Shown: in pieces, positions 1-7,718 of the stretch
Layout of the letters: each line of letters begins with the position of its first letter
How positions within the stretch are numbered: position 1 is the stretch's first letter
NCBI GenBank assembly: GCA_001874305.1
Contig: MPCU01000008.1
Coordinates: 1-64,000, forward strand
Origin: Bacteriovorax sp. MedPE-SWde
GTDB lineage: Bacteria > Bdellovibrionota > Bacteriovoracia > Bacteriovoracales > Bacteriovoracaceae
Direction: 5' to 3'
DNA: 64,000 nucleotides
Notes under the pieces: model-generated
What the model was told of the DNA's origin: nothing
What the model saw: only the letters and a program-made list of their open reading frames with translations
Databases searched by the model: none
Translations under genes and position numbers: made by a program

Positions 1-582
1 TTCAAGAATGGCATCTGACTAGATTGACAACAACTGTTAAACAACTGCAACCGATTCATTTACGTCAGATCTTTACAATCTTAATCATCTTTGGATTTTT
101 CTCATCATTTTCGAAACCAGAAGGCTTCAAAACTTTAACTATCTATTTGAATTTTAAAGAGCTGACCGAGACTATAATAGTCGACAAAGAAAGTAAACAT
201 TTATTTTCAAATTCTTTTTAAGTTTTTTTAAAAACTTTTCAGAAGAGAAAAAGTAACAATCAATTCGTTTCCGAAGTGTTTGTTTTTGTTTCCGTTTTGT
301 TTGGGTCGAGGGCGATAATACGTATAACCGCCTCACACGTCAATACCTTTTTTTATTATTTATCATTTTTTTTTATAAGAATAATTTTAAACACTTATAT
401 TTGAAAGCTAAAGCTAATTCTTAACATTAGCAGAACTTATTACAACTATTCAGTCCAACATAGTTTCAAGTACTTATATCCATACGAATCAAGTTTAAGA
501 TTATAATCAAAAGTCATGTGCCAGACCCTAACGGATGTAAAAAGGTAATACTTTAGTTTAAATTTGAAATAAAATAAAAAAA
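1..582. other. Left-edge intergenic region, no supported gene
   Basis: No reading frame here has a ribosome binding site and a plausible protein. A short plus-strand frame from a TTG at 24 has no Shine-Dalgarno sequence. On the minus strand a short frame ending near position 70 reads like a protein C-terminus but has an in-frame stop just upstream, so at most it is a remnant. The stretch 220-420 is very AT-rich with T-runs around 349-375 and could hold promoters. Confidence 0.5.
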
Positions 583-602
583 AGCAGCTTTTTCAAGCTG
601 CT
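583..602 (-). terminator. Rho-independent terminator of the L,D-transpeptidase gene
   Basis: An 8-bp perfect stem (AGCAGCTT/AAGCTGCT) with a 4-nt loop is followed on the minus strand by a run of about eight T and further AT-rich sequence (571-582). It lies about 36 bases past the stop codon of the minus-strand gene ending at 639. Confidence 0.85.
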
Positions 603-638
603 CTATACTTATAACTTCTATTACAATTAGGTTTTATA

Positions 639-1358
639 TTACATGCATTGAGGCACATAAGAATAAAAGAGTGATCCACCTTTAATCTTATCTATAATAT
701 GAGGCATTCTTCCTTGAGGAACTGAAGGGCAACCTAAGCTCCTTCCCTGCTTAACTCTCTTATCTTTAACGTACCAAGCTTCATGAATCACAACGGCATT
801 TCTTCTTACATCTGAAGAGGACCTTTCTAGCCCTGTTAATAAGAGTGCATTTGGTGCTTTTGTTTTCTTATACTCTCCATATGCAAACTTCTTTGAGTGA
901 TAGGTTCCATCTACTCTTATAAAGCCAGGTCTCGTCATTCCCCATATTCTATGTGGAACTAGTCTTAATCTACGAGAAAACCTTGAATGGCGACATCTCT
1001 TAGGCTTTCCTCTGTGACCAATGTCTGCAACTGGAAAACCAAGTCTGTTTCGGCCACTACCATGACTAACATACTCTCTTTGAAGCAGACCTGTTTCCAT
1101 ATCCATGATGTACCAACGTTTATTCTTAGAATGTTGTGAATAGTCAGCTATTGAGACATACCTCTTATTATAGATGATTTTGTCATTCTTTTCGTAGAAC
1201 TTAAAAGTGTGCGTTAGTGGTCTCCTTGGGACGCCAAGGGAAGCGAAGTGCTCATACTTTTCATCTAAAGATAGCTCCGAGAACTCATCCAATGATTCAG
1301 CAAGGGTTAAGGGTGAATAAATAAATACACTGAGTAGTAATAATATAATTTTTTTCAT
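639..1358 (-). CDS. Secreted murein L,D-transpeptidase catalytic domain protein (YkuD_2 type)
   Basis: Predicted 239-residue exported enzyme of the YkuD_2 branch of L,D-transpeptidases, which act on peptidoglycan tetrapeptide stems in the periplasm. Seen in the sequence: a signal peptide (residues 1-20, MKK, hydrophobic core, LTLA), HGSGRN at 99-104, IHEAWYV with His192, and the catalytic-cysteine motif SLGCPSVP with Cys210. The middle (115-140) is unusually rich in Arg and His. The gene is monocistronic with its own terminator. The YkuD_2 assignment rests on the His/SxGC pattern. Whether it makes 3-3 cross-links, attaches proteins or cleaves stems cannot be told from sequence. Confidence 0.85.
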   Translation of the reverse strand: MKKIILLLLSVFIYSPLTLAESLDEFSELSLDEKYEHFASLGVPRRPLTHTFKFYEKNDKIIYNKRYVSIADYSQHSKNKRWYIMDMETGLLQREYVSHGSGRNRLGFPVADIGHRGKPKRCRHSRFSRRLRLVPHRIWGMTRPGFIRVDGTYHSKKFAYGEYKKTKAPNALLLTGLERSSSDVRRNAVVIHEAWYVKDKRVKQGRSLGCPSVPQGRMPHIIDKIKGGSLFYSYVPQCM

Positions 1359-1556
1359 AAATTAATTATGTCGCATTGCACAACATTTTCAATCTACGGT
1401 AAAAAATGCTTTTGAGAACTGTATAAAATCAATCACTTACTCGGAAGTCATTTTAATATTAATGTTAAATCTCATTAAAGATTTCTATTGATCCACCGAC
1501 CAGTATGTGCAACAATACTAATGTTTGAAGAGTCAAACAAGCCGATGGAGACTAAT

Positions 1557-1715
1557 ATGATACTACAAAACTGCTATGAACTACTTTGTGAATTAGGTCA
1601 AATTGAATCATATATTCAAGAACTAAAAGGCCAACTAAATGAAAATGGGATTGAATGTAATGATGAAGTTCTTCTTAGGAAGTTAGTTGAGGCAAAATTG
1701 AATAAGGCCGGATAA
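1557..1715 (+). CDS. Small cytoplasmic protein of unknown function (52 aa)
   Basis: I do not recognise it. The frame is open from 1488, but the ATG at 1557 is preceded by GGAG (1547-1550) with a 6-base gap, so I start there: MILQNCYELL to KLNKAG, 52 residues. It is predicted mostly helical with an acidic middle (IESYIQELKG) and a basic end. The stop codon sits inside the loop of a GGCCGG/CCGGCC hairpin. It could be a small regulatory or structural protein; no function is claimed. Confidence 0.5.
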   Translation: MILQNCYELLCELGQIESYIQELKGQLNENGIECNDEVLLRKLVEAKLNKAG

Positions 1716-1721
1716 CCGGCC
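1706..1721. terminator. GC hairpin between convergent genes
   Basis: GGCCGG, loop ATAA, CCGGCC. It is followed on the plus strand by CTATCTGCACTTTT and on the minus strand by TTATTCAATTTT. Neither side has a clean U-tract, so termination is probable rather than certain. It separates the small gene from hemF. Confidence 0.5.
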
Positions 1722-1733
1722 CTATCTGCACTT

Positions 1734-2624
1734 TTACCACTCTCTAGGGTAGTAATATTTCATCATTTCTTCGTGGGGACTACCCTCTTTAGGACTATAG
1801 CAATATGTAAAATTGCATCTGGCCGGTAAAGAGATCAAAATAGAATCTGTTCTTCCGTTACTTTTGAGTCCAAAATGTGTTCCCCTATCATGCAATAAGT
1901 TAAATTCTACATAACGGCCTCTTCTATGTAGCTGAAAGTCCTCATCTTCTTTAGTAAATTCCTCATTAATTCTCTTTTTTACGATAGGAAAATACGATCT
2001 AATAAACTGGTTTGAAATGTCTTTGAACATCTCTAGGTCTTTTTCCATATCACCTGAAAAGAAATGATCGTAGAAGATCCCACCTACTCCACGCATTTCA
2101 TTATCTCTGTGCTTATTTACAAAATACTCGTCACATTGTTTCTTCCAATCTTGGTAGAAACCATAAGGTGTACATGTCTCTTTCCAAACGTCGTGAAAAA
2201 ATTGAAAATCTTCAACATTTGGATAAAAAGGCGTAAGGTCTGCACCACCTCCAAACCATACTTTATCACCACCACAGATCATTCTGAAGTTTGCGTGACA
2301 TGTCGGAATTCGAGGGTTGCGAGGATGAATAATAAGAGAAACTCCAGTCGCCCACATCTCCGCTTTCGTAGCTCCAATCTGCTTTGCAAATTGCTCACTT
2401 GTTGCACCATAAACAAGAGAAGTATTGACCCCTGCATTTTCAATGGCATTTCCAGAGAAGGCCCTCGTTCTTCCTCCGCCACCAGGATTCCCCAATGTAT
2501 CCTTTCTTTGCCAGTTATCTTCTGTAATTTCGATATCTGCATCAATCTCTTTTAAAGCGTCCGTTATTTGATCTTGTAGTAAACGAACGTGTGCAGCGAA
2601 CTCTTCTTTGATTTTTTCAATCAT
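1734..2624 (-). CDS. hemF: Oxygen-dependent coproporphyrinogen-III oxidase
   Basis: Catalyses oxidative decarboxylation of coproporphyrinogen III to protoporphyrinogen IX, a late step of heme synthesis, using O2. Length 296 aa fits HemF (E. coli about 299). Family signatures are clear: GNPGGGGRTRAFSG near residue 46, HPRNPRIPTCHANFR, GGGADLTPFYP, DEYFVNKHR, RGVGGIFYDHF, RGRYVEFNLLHDRGTHFGL and a C-terminal PREW. The start is supported by AAGGA about 8 bases upstream of the ATG. The gene stands alone and is divergent from the DUF3943 gene. Use of the oxygen-dependent enzyme suggests an aerobic lifestyle. Confidence 0.97.
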   Translation of the reverse strand: MIEKIKEEFAAHVRLLQDQITDALKEIDADIEITEDNWQRKDTLGNPGGGGRTRAFSGNAIENAGVNTSLVYGATSEQFAKQIGATKAEMWATGVSLIIHPRNPRIPTCHANFRMICGGDKVWFGGGADLTPFYPNVEDFQFFHDVWKETCTPYGFYQDWKKQCDEYFVNKHRDNEMRGVGGIFYDHFFSGDMEKDLEMFKDISNQFIRSYFPIVKKRINEEFTKEDEDFQLHRRGRYVEFNLLHDRGTHFGLKSNGRTDSILISLPARCNFTYCYSPKEGSPHEEMMKYYYPREW

Positions 2625-2691
2625 TTAAACTATCCTTATTTTCTCTTTGTTGTCGCTATGGTATCAAAGACGAAAAAACTTGTGAAATTAT

Positions 2692-3396
2692 ATGTCTAAA
2701 CTATTACTACTTTTATTTCTTTACTCTGGAACTCAGCTAGCAATTGCAGATGAGCAGGTTGCGGTACTCGACAAAGTTAAGTCTCCAGTAAGAGAACTTC
2801 CTGCACTTCCAAACAAGAATAAGTATCAACGAAAATCTAATTACTACTACACTTACATTGATAGAGACCACACGCAGGAAGAAAATATTAACAATATTGC
2901 TGCGATCTATGGAGTTACTTGGGTTATATACCCACTCACGCAACTAGATGTTGTAAGAGAAAAAGGCTCCCTGGAGAACTATCGAAATAATTTTGGCAAG
3001 CTCGTCTTTGATCAGGACGAACCTTTTTGGAATTGGTTTGTTCACCCTATCTCGGGATCACAACTCTTTCTCTTTTATAGAGCAAGGGGATATTCAAGAT
3101 CTGAATCACTTACTATGTCATTTATTTCCAGTTCTTTATTTGAATTTACTGTTGAAATCTATACCGAGCCAGCAAGTGTTCAAGACCTTTATCAAACACC
3201 TATCCTTGGATCAGTTCTTGGTTTAGGAATTGAAAAGTTATCTCTATATTTATTAAATACTGGAAACGTTCTAGGAAAGTTAATTGGCCATGCAATTAAT
3301 CCATCGACTCTCCTATGGTATTACGAAGGTAAAGTGAGAGTCATTCCTCAAATAGGAAAAGATCAGGCGGGATTAAATGTACACATTGATTGGTAG
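2692..3396 (+). CDS. DUF3943-like exported protein
   Basis: A 234-residue protein with an N-terminal signal peptide (MSKLLLLLFLYSGTQLAIA). The central part, with WNWFVHPISGSQLFLFYRARG, a Ser-rich helix ending SSLFEFTVEIYTEPASVQDL, and TPILGSVLGLGIEKL, has the conserved HP-G-Y-R / E-E-PS-DL-TP-G pattern I associate with DUF3943, a family of outer-membrane or envelope proteins of unknown function. The stop overlaps the next gene by 20 bases, so the two are probably translated together. The Shine-Dalgarno sequence is weak. The family call is from memory of the pattern. Confidence 0.7.
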   Translation: MSKLLLLLFLYSGTQLAIADEQVAVLDKVKSPVRELPALPNKNKYQRKSNYYYTYIDRDHTQEENINNIAAIYGVTWVIYPLTQLDVVREKGSLENYRNNFGKLVFDQDEPFWNWFVHPISGSQLFLFYRARGYSRSESLTMSFISSSLFEFTVEIYTEPASVQDLYQTPILGSVLGLGIEKLSLYLLNTGNVLGKLIGHAINPSTLLWYYEGKVRVIPQIGKDQAGLNVHIDW

Positions 3397-4126
3397 CACT
3401 CTTGTCACATTAATGGTTTTCTTAATTTCGAGCAATGCTCGAGCATATACTAACGACTTCTCTCTTAAGGCAGGACTCTCGTTTTCTCAATCACAATTTA
3501 ACTCACTTGAAGATAAGACTGATCCAAACGGAGAAGAAATCGATAGGAATGACACTAACTCGTATGGAGTTTTAACAACCTATTCCTACAAGTGGACCAG
3601 AGTAACATCTGGTGTGGAGTCAAGAATATTACTTGGTAAGGCAACAGACCTTGCATTTAATTTAGAGAATCAAACTATCAAGGGACAAGGTTCAATCCGT
3701 ACCGTGGATATTACACCTTTTATCCAATACAATTCAAAGACATTTAAGATCCCAGGTAAGGTTCAAGAGTTCTTTACAGGGATTAATATAAGCCCTTGGT
3801 ATGGCTATATAAAGTTTGGGCCATCCTGGATGCTACAAACGATTGAACTCGATGAATTTGATGTCCAATCAAAATTTAAAAGTGGTCATAAGCTAACTTA
3901 CGAGTCAGTTGGTATTAATCTAAGTCTTGGACTAGAAGAAGATACTCCTTACAAAGATATGCATCCTGTATTTATCGAAGTAAGTGGAAGTATGTATGAA
4001 TCATATAAGGTTAGCCTTGTAGATAAAAGTGACAGTAAAGAGATAAATATACTAGGTAGCCGTGAAGCTAAACAAGATATAAAAACCTTTTCACTTGTTG
4101 TTACTTTAGGAATGACATTATTTTAA
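3377..4126 (+). CDS. Outer-membrane beta-barrel protein, unknown function
   Basis: The 249-residue product begins inside the last 20 bases of the DUF3943 gene. It has a signal peptide (VFLISSNARA), then alternating beta-rich segments with aromatic belts (YGVLTTYSYKW, FFTGINISPWYGYIKFG) and ends in a hydrophobic strand with C-terminal Phe (VVTLGMTLF), the usual BamA-recognised terminus of outer-membrane barrels. I do not recognise a family. The overlap with the DUF3943 gene suggests the two proteins work in one envelope function. Confidence 0.75.
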   Translation: MYTLIGSTLVTLMVFLISSNARAYTNDFSLKAGLSFSQSQFNSLEDKTDPNGEEIDRNDTNSYGVLTTYSYKWTRVTSGVESRILLGKATDLAFNLENQTIKGQGSIRTVDITPFIQYNSKTFKIPGKVQEFFTGINISPWYGYIKFGPSWMLQTIELDEFDVQSKFKSGHKLTYESVGINLSLGLEEDTPYKDMHPVFIEVSGSMYESYKVSLVDKSDSKEINILGSREAKQDIKTFSLVVTLGMTLF

Positions 4127-4139
4127 AGAGAGGAAACAT

Positions 4140-4493
4140 ATGACAAAGCAAGTTTATTACCATAATCCGAGATGTTCAAAGAGCCGCCAAGGACTACAAC
4201 TTCTAGAAGAAAATGGCGTTACTCCAACAGTAAAGCTCTATTTAAAAGAAGGACTTTCACAGAGTGAATTTAAAAAGATCGTCAAAATGACAGGGCTAGC
4301 TCCTCTTGAAGGACTAATTAGAACTAAAGAAGCGACTTTTAAAGAGCTTGGTCTTAAAGGTCAGGAGCTATCGGTAGCAGATTGGGCGAAGATCCTATCG
4401 GAAAACCCAGTACTTCTAGAAAGACCAATCTTTGTAAATGGTGATGTTGCCAAAATCGGAAGACCGCCTGAAGATATGCTTCAAATAGTTTAA
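4140..4493 (+). CDS. arsC: ArsC-family thioredoxin-fold reductase (arsenate reductase, glutaredoxin type)
   Basis: 117 residues, the normal length for the ArsC/Spx/YffB superfamily. The N-terminus YYHNPRCSKSRQ carries the single active-site Cys12 followed by a Ser/Arg loop, and the C-terminal part has LLERPIFVNG and IGRPPEDM with the conserved Arg residues. Such enzymes reduce arsenate to arsenite with glutathione/glutaredoxin. There is no arsenite pump, ArsR or other ars gene nearby, so a housekeeping thiol function is possible. Strong RBS GAGG 6 bases before the ATG. It follows the barrel gene by 13 bases and has its own terminator. Confidence 0.9.
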   Translation: MTKQVYYHNPRCSKSRQGLQLLEENGVTPTVKLYLKEGLSQSEFKKIVKMTGLAPLEGLIRTKEATFKELGLKGQELSVADWAKILSENPVLLERPIFVNGDVAKIGRPPEDMLQIV

Positions 4494-4501
4494 ATCTTAT
4501 T

Positions 4502-4527
4502 AATGGGTCATTGCTTGGCCCATTTTC
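4502..4527 (+). terminator. Rho-independent terminator after arsC
   Basis: Stem AATGGGTC/GGCCCATT with one G-T pair and a 7-base loop, followed by TTCTT. It closes the 2692-4493 transcription unit. Confidence 0.7.
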
Positions 4528-4581
4528 TTGCCGTTCAGCTTTACACGACTCCCCTCTCCTCTCCAAATTTCAACAAGTTAA

Positions 4582-4609
4582 TTGAGTATCTAAAGTAACA
4601 ATTTATAAT
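4582..4609 (+). promoter_or_regulatory. Sigma-70-type promoter of the FecR/TPR/cyclase cluster
   Basis: TTGAGT (4582-4587), 16-base spacer, perfect TATAAT (4604-4609). An inverted repeat AATGTC-6-GACATT (4607-4624) overlaps the -10 and expected start, and could be an operator or a 5' hairpin. The FecR start codon follows at 4656 behind a GAGG ribosome site. Confidence 0.65.
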
Positions 4610-4655
4610 GTCGAAAGGGACATTAGGGATATTCCTGTATGTAATGAGGTAGTAA

Positions 4656-5999
4656 ATGCATCGGTTAAAATACTTAGTTATTCTTATTTCAATAAGCTTT
4701 ATGATGAACGCCATGTCAGCATCCAAGGGAGTGGCAAAAGTTATAAAGGCACGTGGTAAGGTTTATGATGTTAAAACTAAGAAGAAGCTAAAAAAGGGTG
4801 ACTGGATTACAGAAGGTGCAAAAATCCTTACTAAGAATAGAAGCTTCGTAAAACTTCTCTTTATAGATAAATCTAAGATGAGTTTAGGACCAAACTCTAA
4901 GATGATAGTTACAAAATTCCCAAAGAAGAAGGCGGGTATTATTACTCTAATGAAGGGACAACTCCGCTCTCAAGTAACAAAGAACTATATGAAAATGACT
5001 GATAAAGAAAAGTCTAAGCTCTTTATTAGAACTAAGACTGCCGCCATGGGAGTTCGTGGAACTGATTTTCAAGTAAACTATAACCCAGAAAATAGAAATA
5101 CATCTCTCATTACCTTTGAAGGTGTTGTTGCGATGGGCTCAATTGGACAGATTAGAAAAGGTCTTAACCAAAGAAGACTTGAAAGAATTGTATCATCCCC
5201 TACTGCGGTAATGGTAACGAGAGGACAATTCTCAGGGGTTATGCCATCTGTAGACACAAAGCCTCTCGCTCCAATCAAGATAAATAAGAAGCAGCTTAAA
5301 GCGCTTGAAAAGAATGATGGCTCTATTACGAAGAAAAAAGGACCTAAGAAAGTTAGAAAGAAACTTGCAGTAAGAAATATCCTACCTCCAGGGGTTCAAG
5401 GTGCGGACTTTGCAGGAACAACTAAGAAGGAGCTTTTAAAAGAGTTTGAAAAAGTTGACTTAAAGACAGCGAGAATCATAGAAAGTGAGTTAGGAAACGT
5501 TTCAGCGATTAATACAGATATCTCTGAAACAGATAACCAGATTGACCTTGCTGATCAAACTTCACTAAAAGAAGGTGGTCTTATCGATACTCAGAATGTT
5601 CTCTACATTCAACCTCCAAAAGATACGGCGATCGACCCTATGACAAATGAATATATAATGCCAGCACAGCTAGGCTCCTTTGACTCTTCAACAGGTTCTT
5701 ACACTAACGAATATTATGAACTGACCGCTACAGGTGACTTTATCGTTAAAGATGATCCTGTACTTGATGGTTCAAGAGCACCTGCTTCTGCTGATGAACC
5801 ACTACCACCTCCTCCAGAAAATGTTGTCGAAACAATGGAAGAAGGTTTAGTAGTTACTGATGGTCAGACTTTAGATGACGGATCATCAACTGCTAATGTC
5901 ATTGACGGTATTGTTGATGATAGAGATCAACAAATTGAAGACCAGCTATCAAATACACAAAATCAAAAAACGAGAGTTAAGTTTATTTTCAATAATTAA
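4656..5999 (+). CDS. Periplasmic FecR-domain protein
   Basis: 447 residues with a signal peptide (to about residue 22). Residues about 28-160 form a FecR domain: GVAKVIKARGKV, KKLKKGDWITEGAKILT, SKMSLGPNSKMIV, then IRTKTAAMGVRGTDFQVNY, the hallmark of the FecR fold. The rest is Lys-rich then Pro/Asp/Glu-rich and looks disordered (PLPPPPENVVETMEEG). There is no FecI sigma factor or TonB receptor near it, so this is not ferric-citrate signalling. The next genes encode a TPR/barrel protein and a CHASE2 adenylate cyclase. FecR domains often sit beside CHASE2 cyclases, so I infer a periplasmic input protein for the cyclase. Confidence 0.88.
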   Translation: MHRLKYLVILISISFMMNAMSASKGVAKVIKARGKVYDVKTKKKLKKGDWITEGAKILTKNRSFVKLLFIDKSKMSLGPNSKMIVTKFPKKKAGIITLMKGQLRSQVTKNYMKMTDKEKSKLFIRTKTAAMGVRGTDFQVNYNPENRNTSLITFEGVVAMGSIGQIRKGLNQRRLERIVSSPTAVMVTRGQFSGVMPSVDTKPLAPIKINKKQLKALEKNDGSITKKKGPKKVRKKLAVRNILPPGVQGADFAGTTKKELLKEFEKVDLKTARIIESELGNVSAINTDISETDNQIDLADQTSLKEGGLIDTQNVLYIQPPKDTAIDPMTNEYIMPAQLGSFDSSTGSYTNEYYELTATGDFIVKDDPVLDGSRAPASADEPLPPPPENVVETMEEGLVVTDGQTLDDGSSTANVIDGIVDDRDQQIEDQLSNTQNQKTRVKFIFNN

Positions 6000-6084
6000 A
6001 CTCGAGTTTTCTTATCAGGAAAAGATGATAAGAAGTTGTAATATCTACGTTCCAAGGCATAATAATACATATGTATAAAGTGAT

Positions 6085-6110
6085 GGCCTCTCATGATGAG
6101 AGGCCTTTTT
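6085..6110 (+). terminator. Terminator between the FecR and TPR/barrel genes
   Basis: GGCCTCTC, 5-base loop, GAGAGGCC, then TTTTT (6106-6110). It ends just before the ribosome site of the next gene, so it probably dampens rather than blocks transcription into the TPR and cyclase genes, giving more FecR protein than cyclase. Confidence 0.8.
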
Positions 6111-6126
6111 ACAAAGGAATGTGACC

Positions 6127-7704
6127 TTGAAGAAGCTTGTGAAATCATCGCTAGTTTTTGGTTGTCTCTACTTATCAACTGTAAACGCATCAGATTTAAC
6201 TTCTGTTTATAATAATTTTAAAAATGGTAATTACGTAAAAGTAATTGAGCTCCTAGATGTCAAAAAACAAAGTGATAAGAAATTCCTTTCTACTAAATAC
6301 TACTTAAAAGGAATAAGTTATTCTCGACTACAAGACTACCAGTCCGCCATTGAGAACTTCACCCTTGCAGTTAGAAATAAGAGTAAATCAGCAGACCTCT
6401 ACTATGAGTTAGGACAGGCATTCTATGCGCAAAATGAGTTAGAACAAGCAAGAAAGTCCTTCTTTAGATCTGCAAAGAATGGCTTTCAAAAGGCGCAATG
6501 TAACTACTATATTGGACACATTTCTCAACTTCTAGACGAGCATAAGAATGCCAAGAAGTTCTTTGCAAAGATTTTAAAAGATAAGACCGCCAGTGAAAGT
6601 ATTTCTCAAATAGCGCGCTTTCAGTTGGCCGAAAGTCTTTTGCATATGGCAAGAGAAAAGAAAGAAGCAATAATCTATGTTAAGAAGTATATTCTTCCTC
6701 AAATGAAGAAAGCATTAAGCATTAACAAGAAAAGCTCAACAGCTAAGGATATTACAAAGAGAATATCCGAGATTGAAAGAGAGTTTGGACTAGACCCAAA
6801 CCTTCTCGTTAATGGAAAGAGAATTCCAGCCAAAAGATTGAGTATTAATTTCTCCCAGTCTGTTGCCTATGACAATAACTTCACATTAACGAATGACCTT
6901 CCAGGTAATCAACAGTCACAAATGGATACATATATTTTTGAAACTTCAGCTTCAACAAGTTACAAATATATATATAAGAGAAGGTATATTATTGAGCCTG
7001 GGCTAGAAATAGACAATACTCTACATAGTGACAGACAAGAGGCCACAATCTATTCGTCTGACCAATACTCGATCACCCCATCTCTTGACACTTCCCTTGC
7101 TCACAAAGCATTTGGAAAACCTGCAAAGCTTATATTTAACATTGACTACGAGTACACAGCAAAAGATCGAGAAAGTACAAAGACTAAAATATTTAACAAT
7201 AGAACTATCTCTTTTGATTTAGGCGATAAATTCAAATACTTCTCAGTTGGAGACACTACTGTAAAATTAGGAAGAGATCTATTTAGATCCTATGATGAGA
7301 GTCTAGATACGGACAAAAACACATTTTCCATCGATCAGCTTATTATTAAAAATAAGAATATATTTGTAGCACTCTATCAAAGAGATGCCACGACTTTTAT
7401 TAATGATGAAACTAATGACACTGTCTCAAACCTAATTAGAGTTGACTATATAAGGCCAGAGATCTTCCCTAAGATCAATTTTAACCTTGGTATTTCTAAT
7501 ACATGGTTAACCTATGAAGACCCTACAAAAACAGAAACGAGGGGTACAGAGACGACCCTAGCGACAACATTTAAACTCACAAAGACAGTTAGTAGACTTG
7601 TATCTGTTTACCTTGATTATACATATACAAAGAACACATCAGAGCTTGAAGATAATAACTATACAAAGCATGTCACAAAATTTGATTTCAGTATAAATTA
7701 CTAA
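6127..7704 (+). CDS. TPR-repeat protein with C-terminal outer-membrane beta-barrel
   Basis: About 525 residues. After a signal peptide (VFGCLYLSTVNA), residues 25-215 hold TPR-like helical repeats (YYLKGISYSRLQDYQSAIENF, LYYELGQAFYAQNELEQARKSF when read in pieces). From about 235 to the end the sequence is beta-rich with aromatic strands and ends FDFSINY, a barrel terminus. A GTG at 6121 is in frame, but AAGGA (6114-6118) lies only 2 bases before it and 8 before the TTG at 6127, which gives MKKLVKSS, so I choose 6127. It lies between the FecR and cyclase genes (14 bases to the latter) and may link the outer membrane to the periplasmic sensor. Confidence 0.8.
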   Translation: MKKLVKSSLVFGCLYLSTVNASDLTSVYNNFKNGNYVKVIELLDVKKQSDKKFLSTKYYLKGISYSRLQDYQSAIENFTLAVRNKSKSADLYYELGQAFYAQNELEQARKSFFRSAKNGFQKAQCNYYIGHISQLLDEHKNAKKFFAKILKDKTASESISQIARFQLAESLLHMAREKKEAIIYVKKYILPQMKKALSINKKSSTAKDITKRISEIEREFGLDPNLLVNGKRIPAKRLSINFSQSVAYDNNFTLTNDLPGNQQSQMDTYIFETSASTSYKYIYKRRYIIEPGLEIDNTLHSDRQEATIYSSDQYSITPSLDTSLAHKAFGKPAKLIFNIDYEYTAKDRESTKTKIFNNRTISFDLGDKFKYFSVGDTTVKLGRDLFRSYDESLDTDKNTFSIDQLIIKNKNIFVALYQRDATTFINDETNDTVSNLIRVDYIRPEIFPKINFNLGISNTWLTYEDPTKTETRGTETTLATTFKLTKTVSRLVSVYLDYTYTKNTSELEDNNYTKHVTKFDFSINY

Positions 7705-7718
7705 AAAGGCAATCCATT

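Noticed and set aside
24-221. Plus-strand frame of 65 residues at the left edge
   Set aside because: TTG start without Shine-Dalgarno sequence and no recognisable protein features.
2064-2555. Plus-strand frame of 163 residues opposite hemF
   Set aside because: Fully antisense to a well-supported hemF; composition is poor and no ribosome site is seen.
4140-4493. Arsenic resistance operon
   Set aside because: Only the ArsC-family reductase is present; no arsB, arsR or acr3 gene is nearby.
4656-5999. Ferric-citrate type FecI/FecR/FecA regulation
   Set aside because: No sigma factor, TonB-dependent receptor or membrane helix typical of regulatory FecR is present; the protein has a plain signal peptide.
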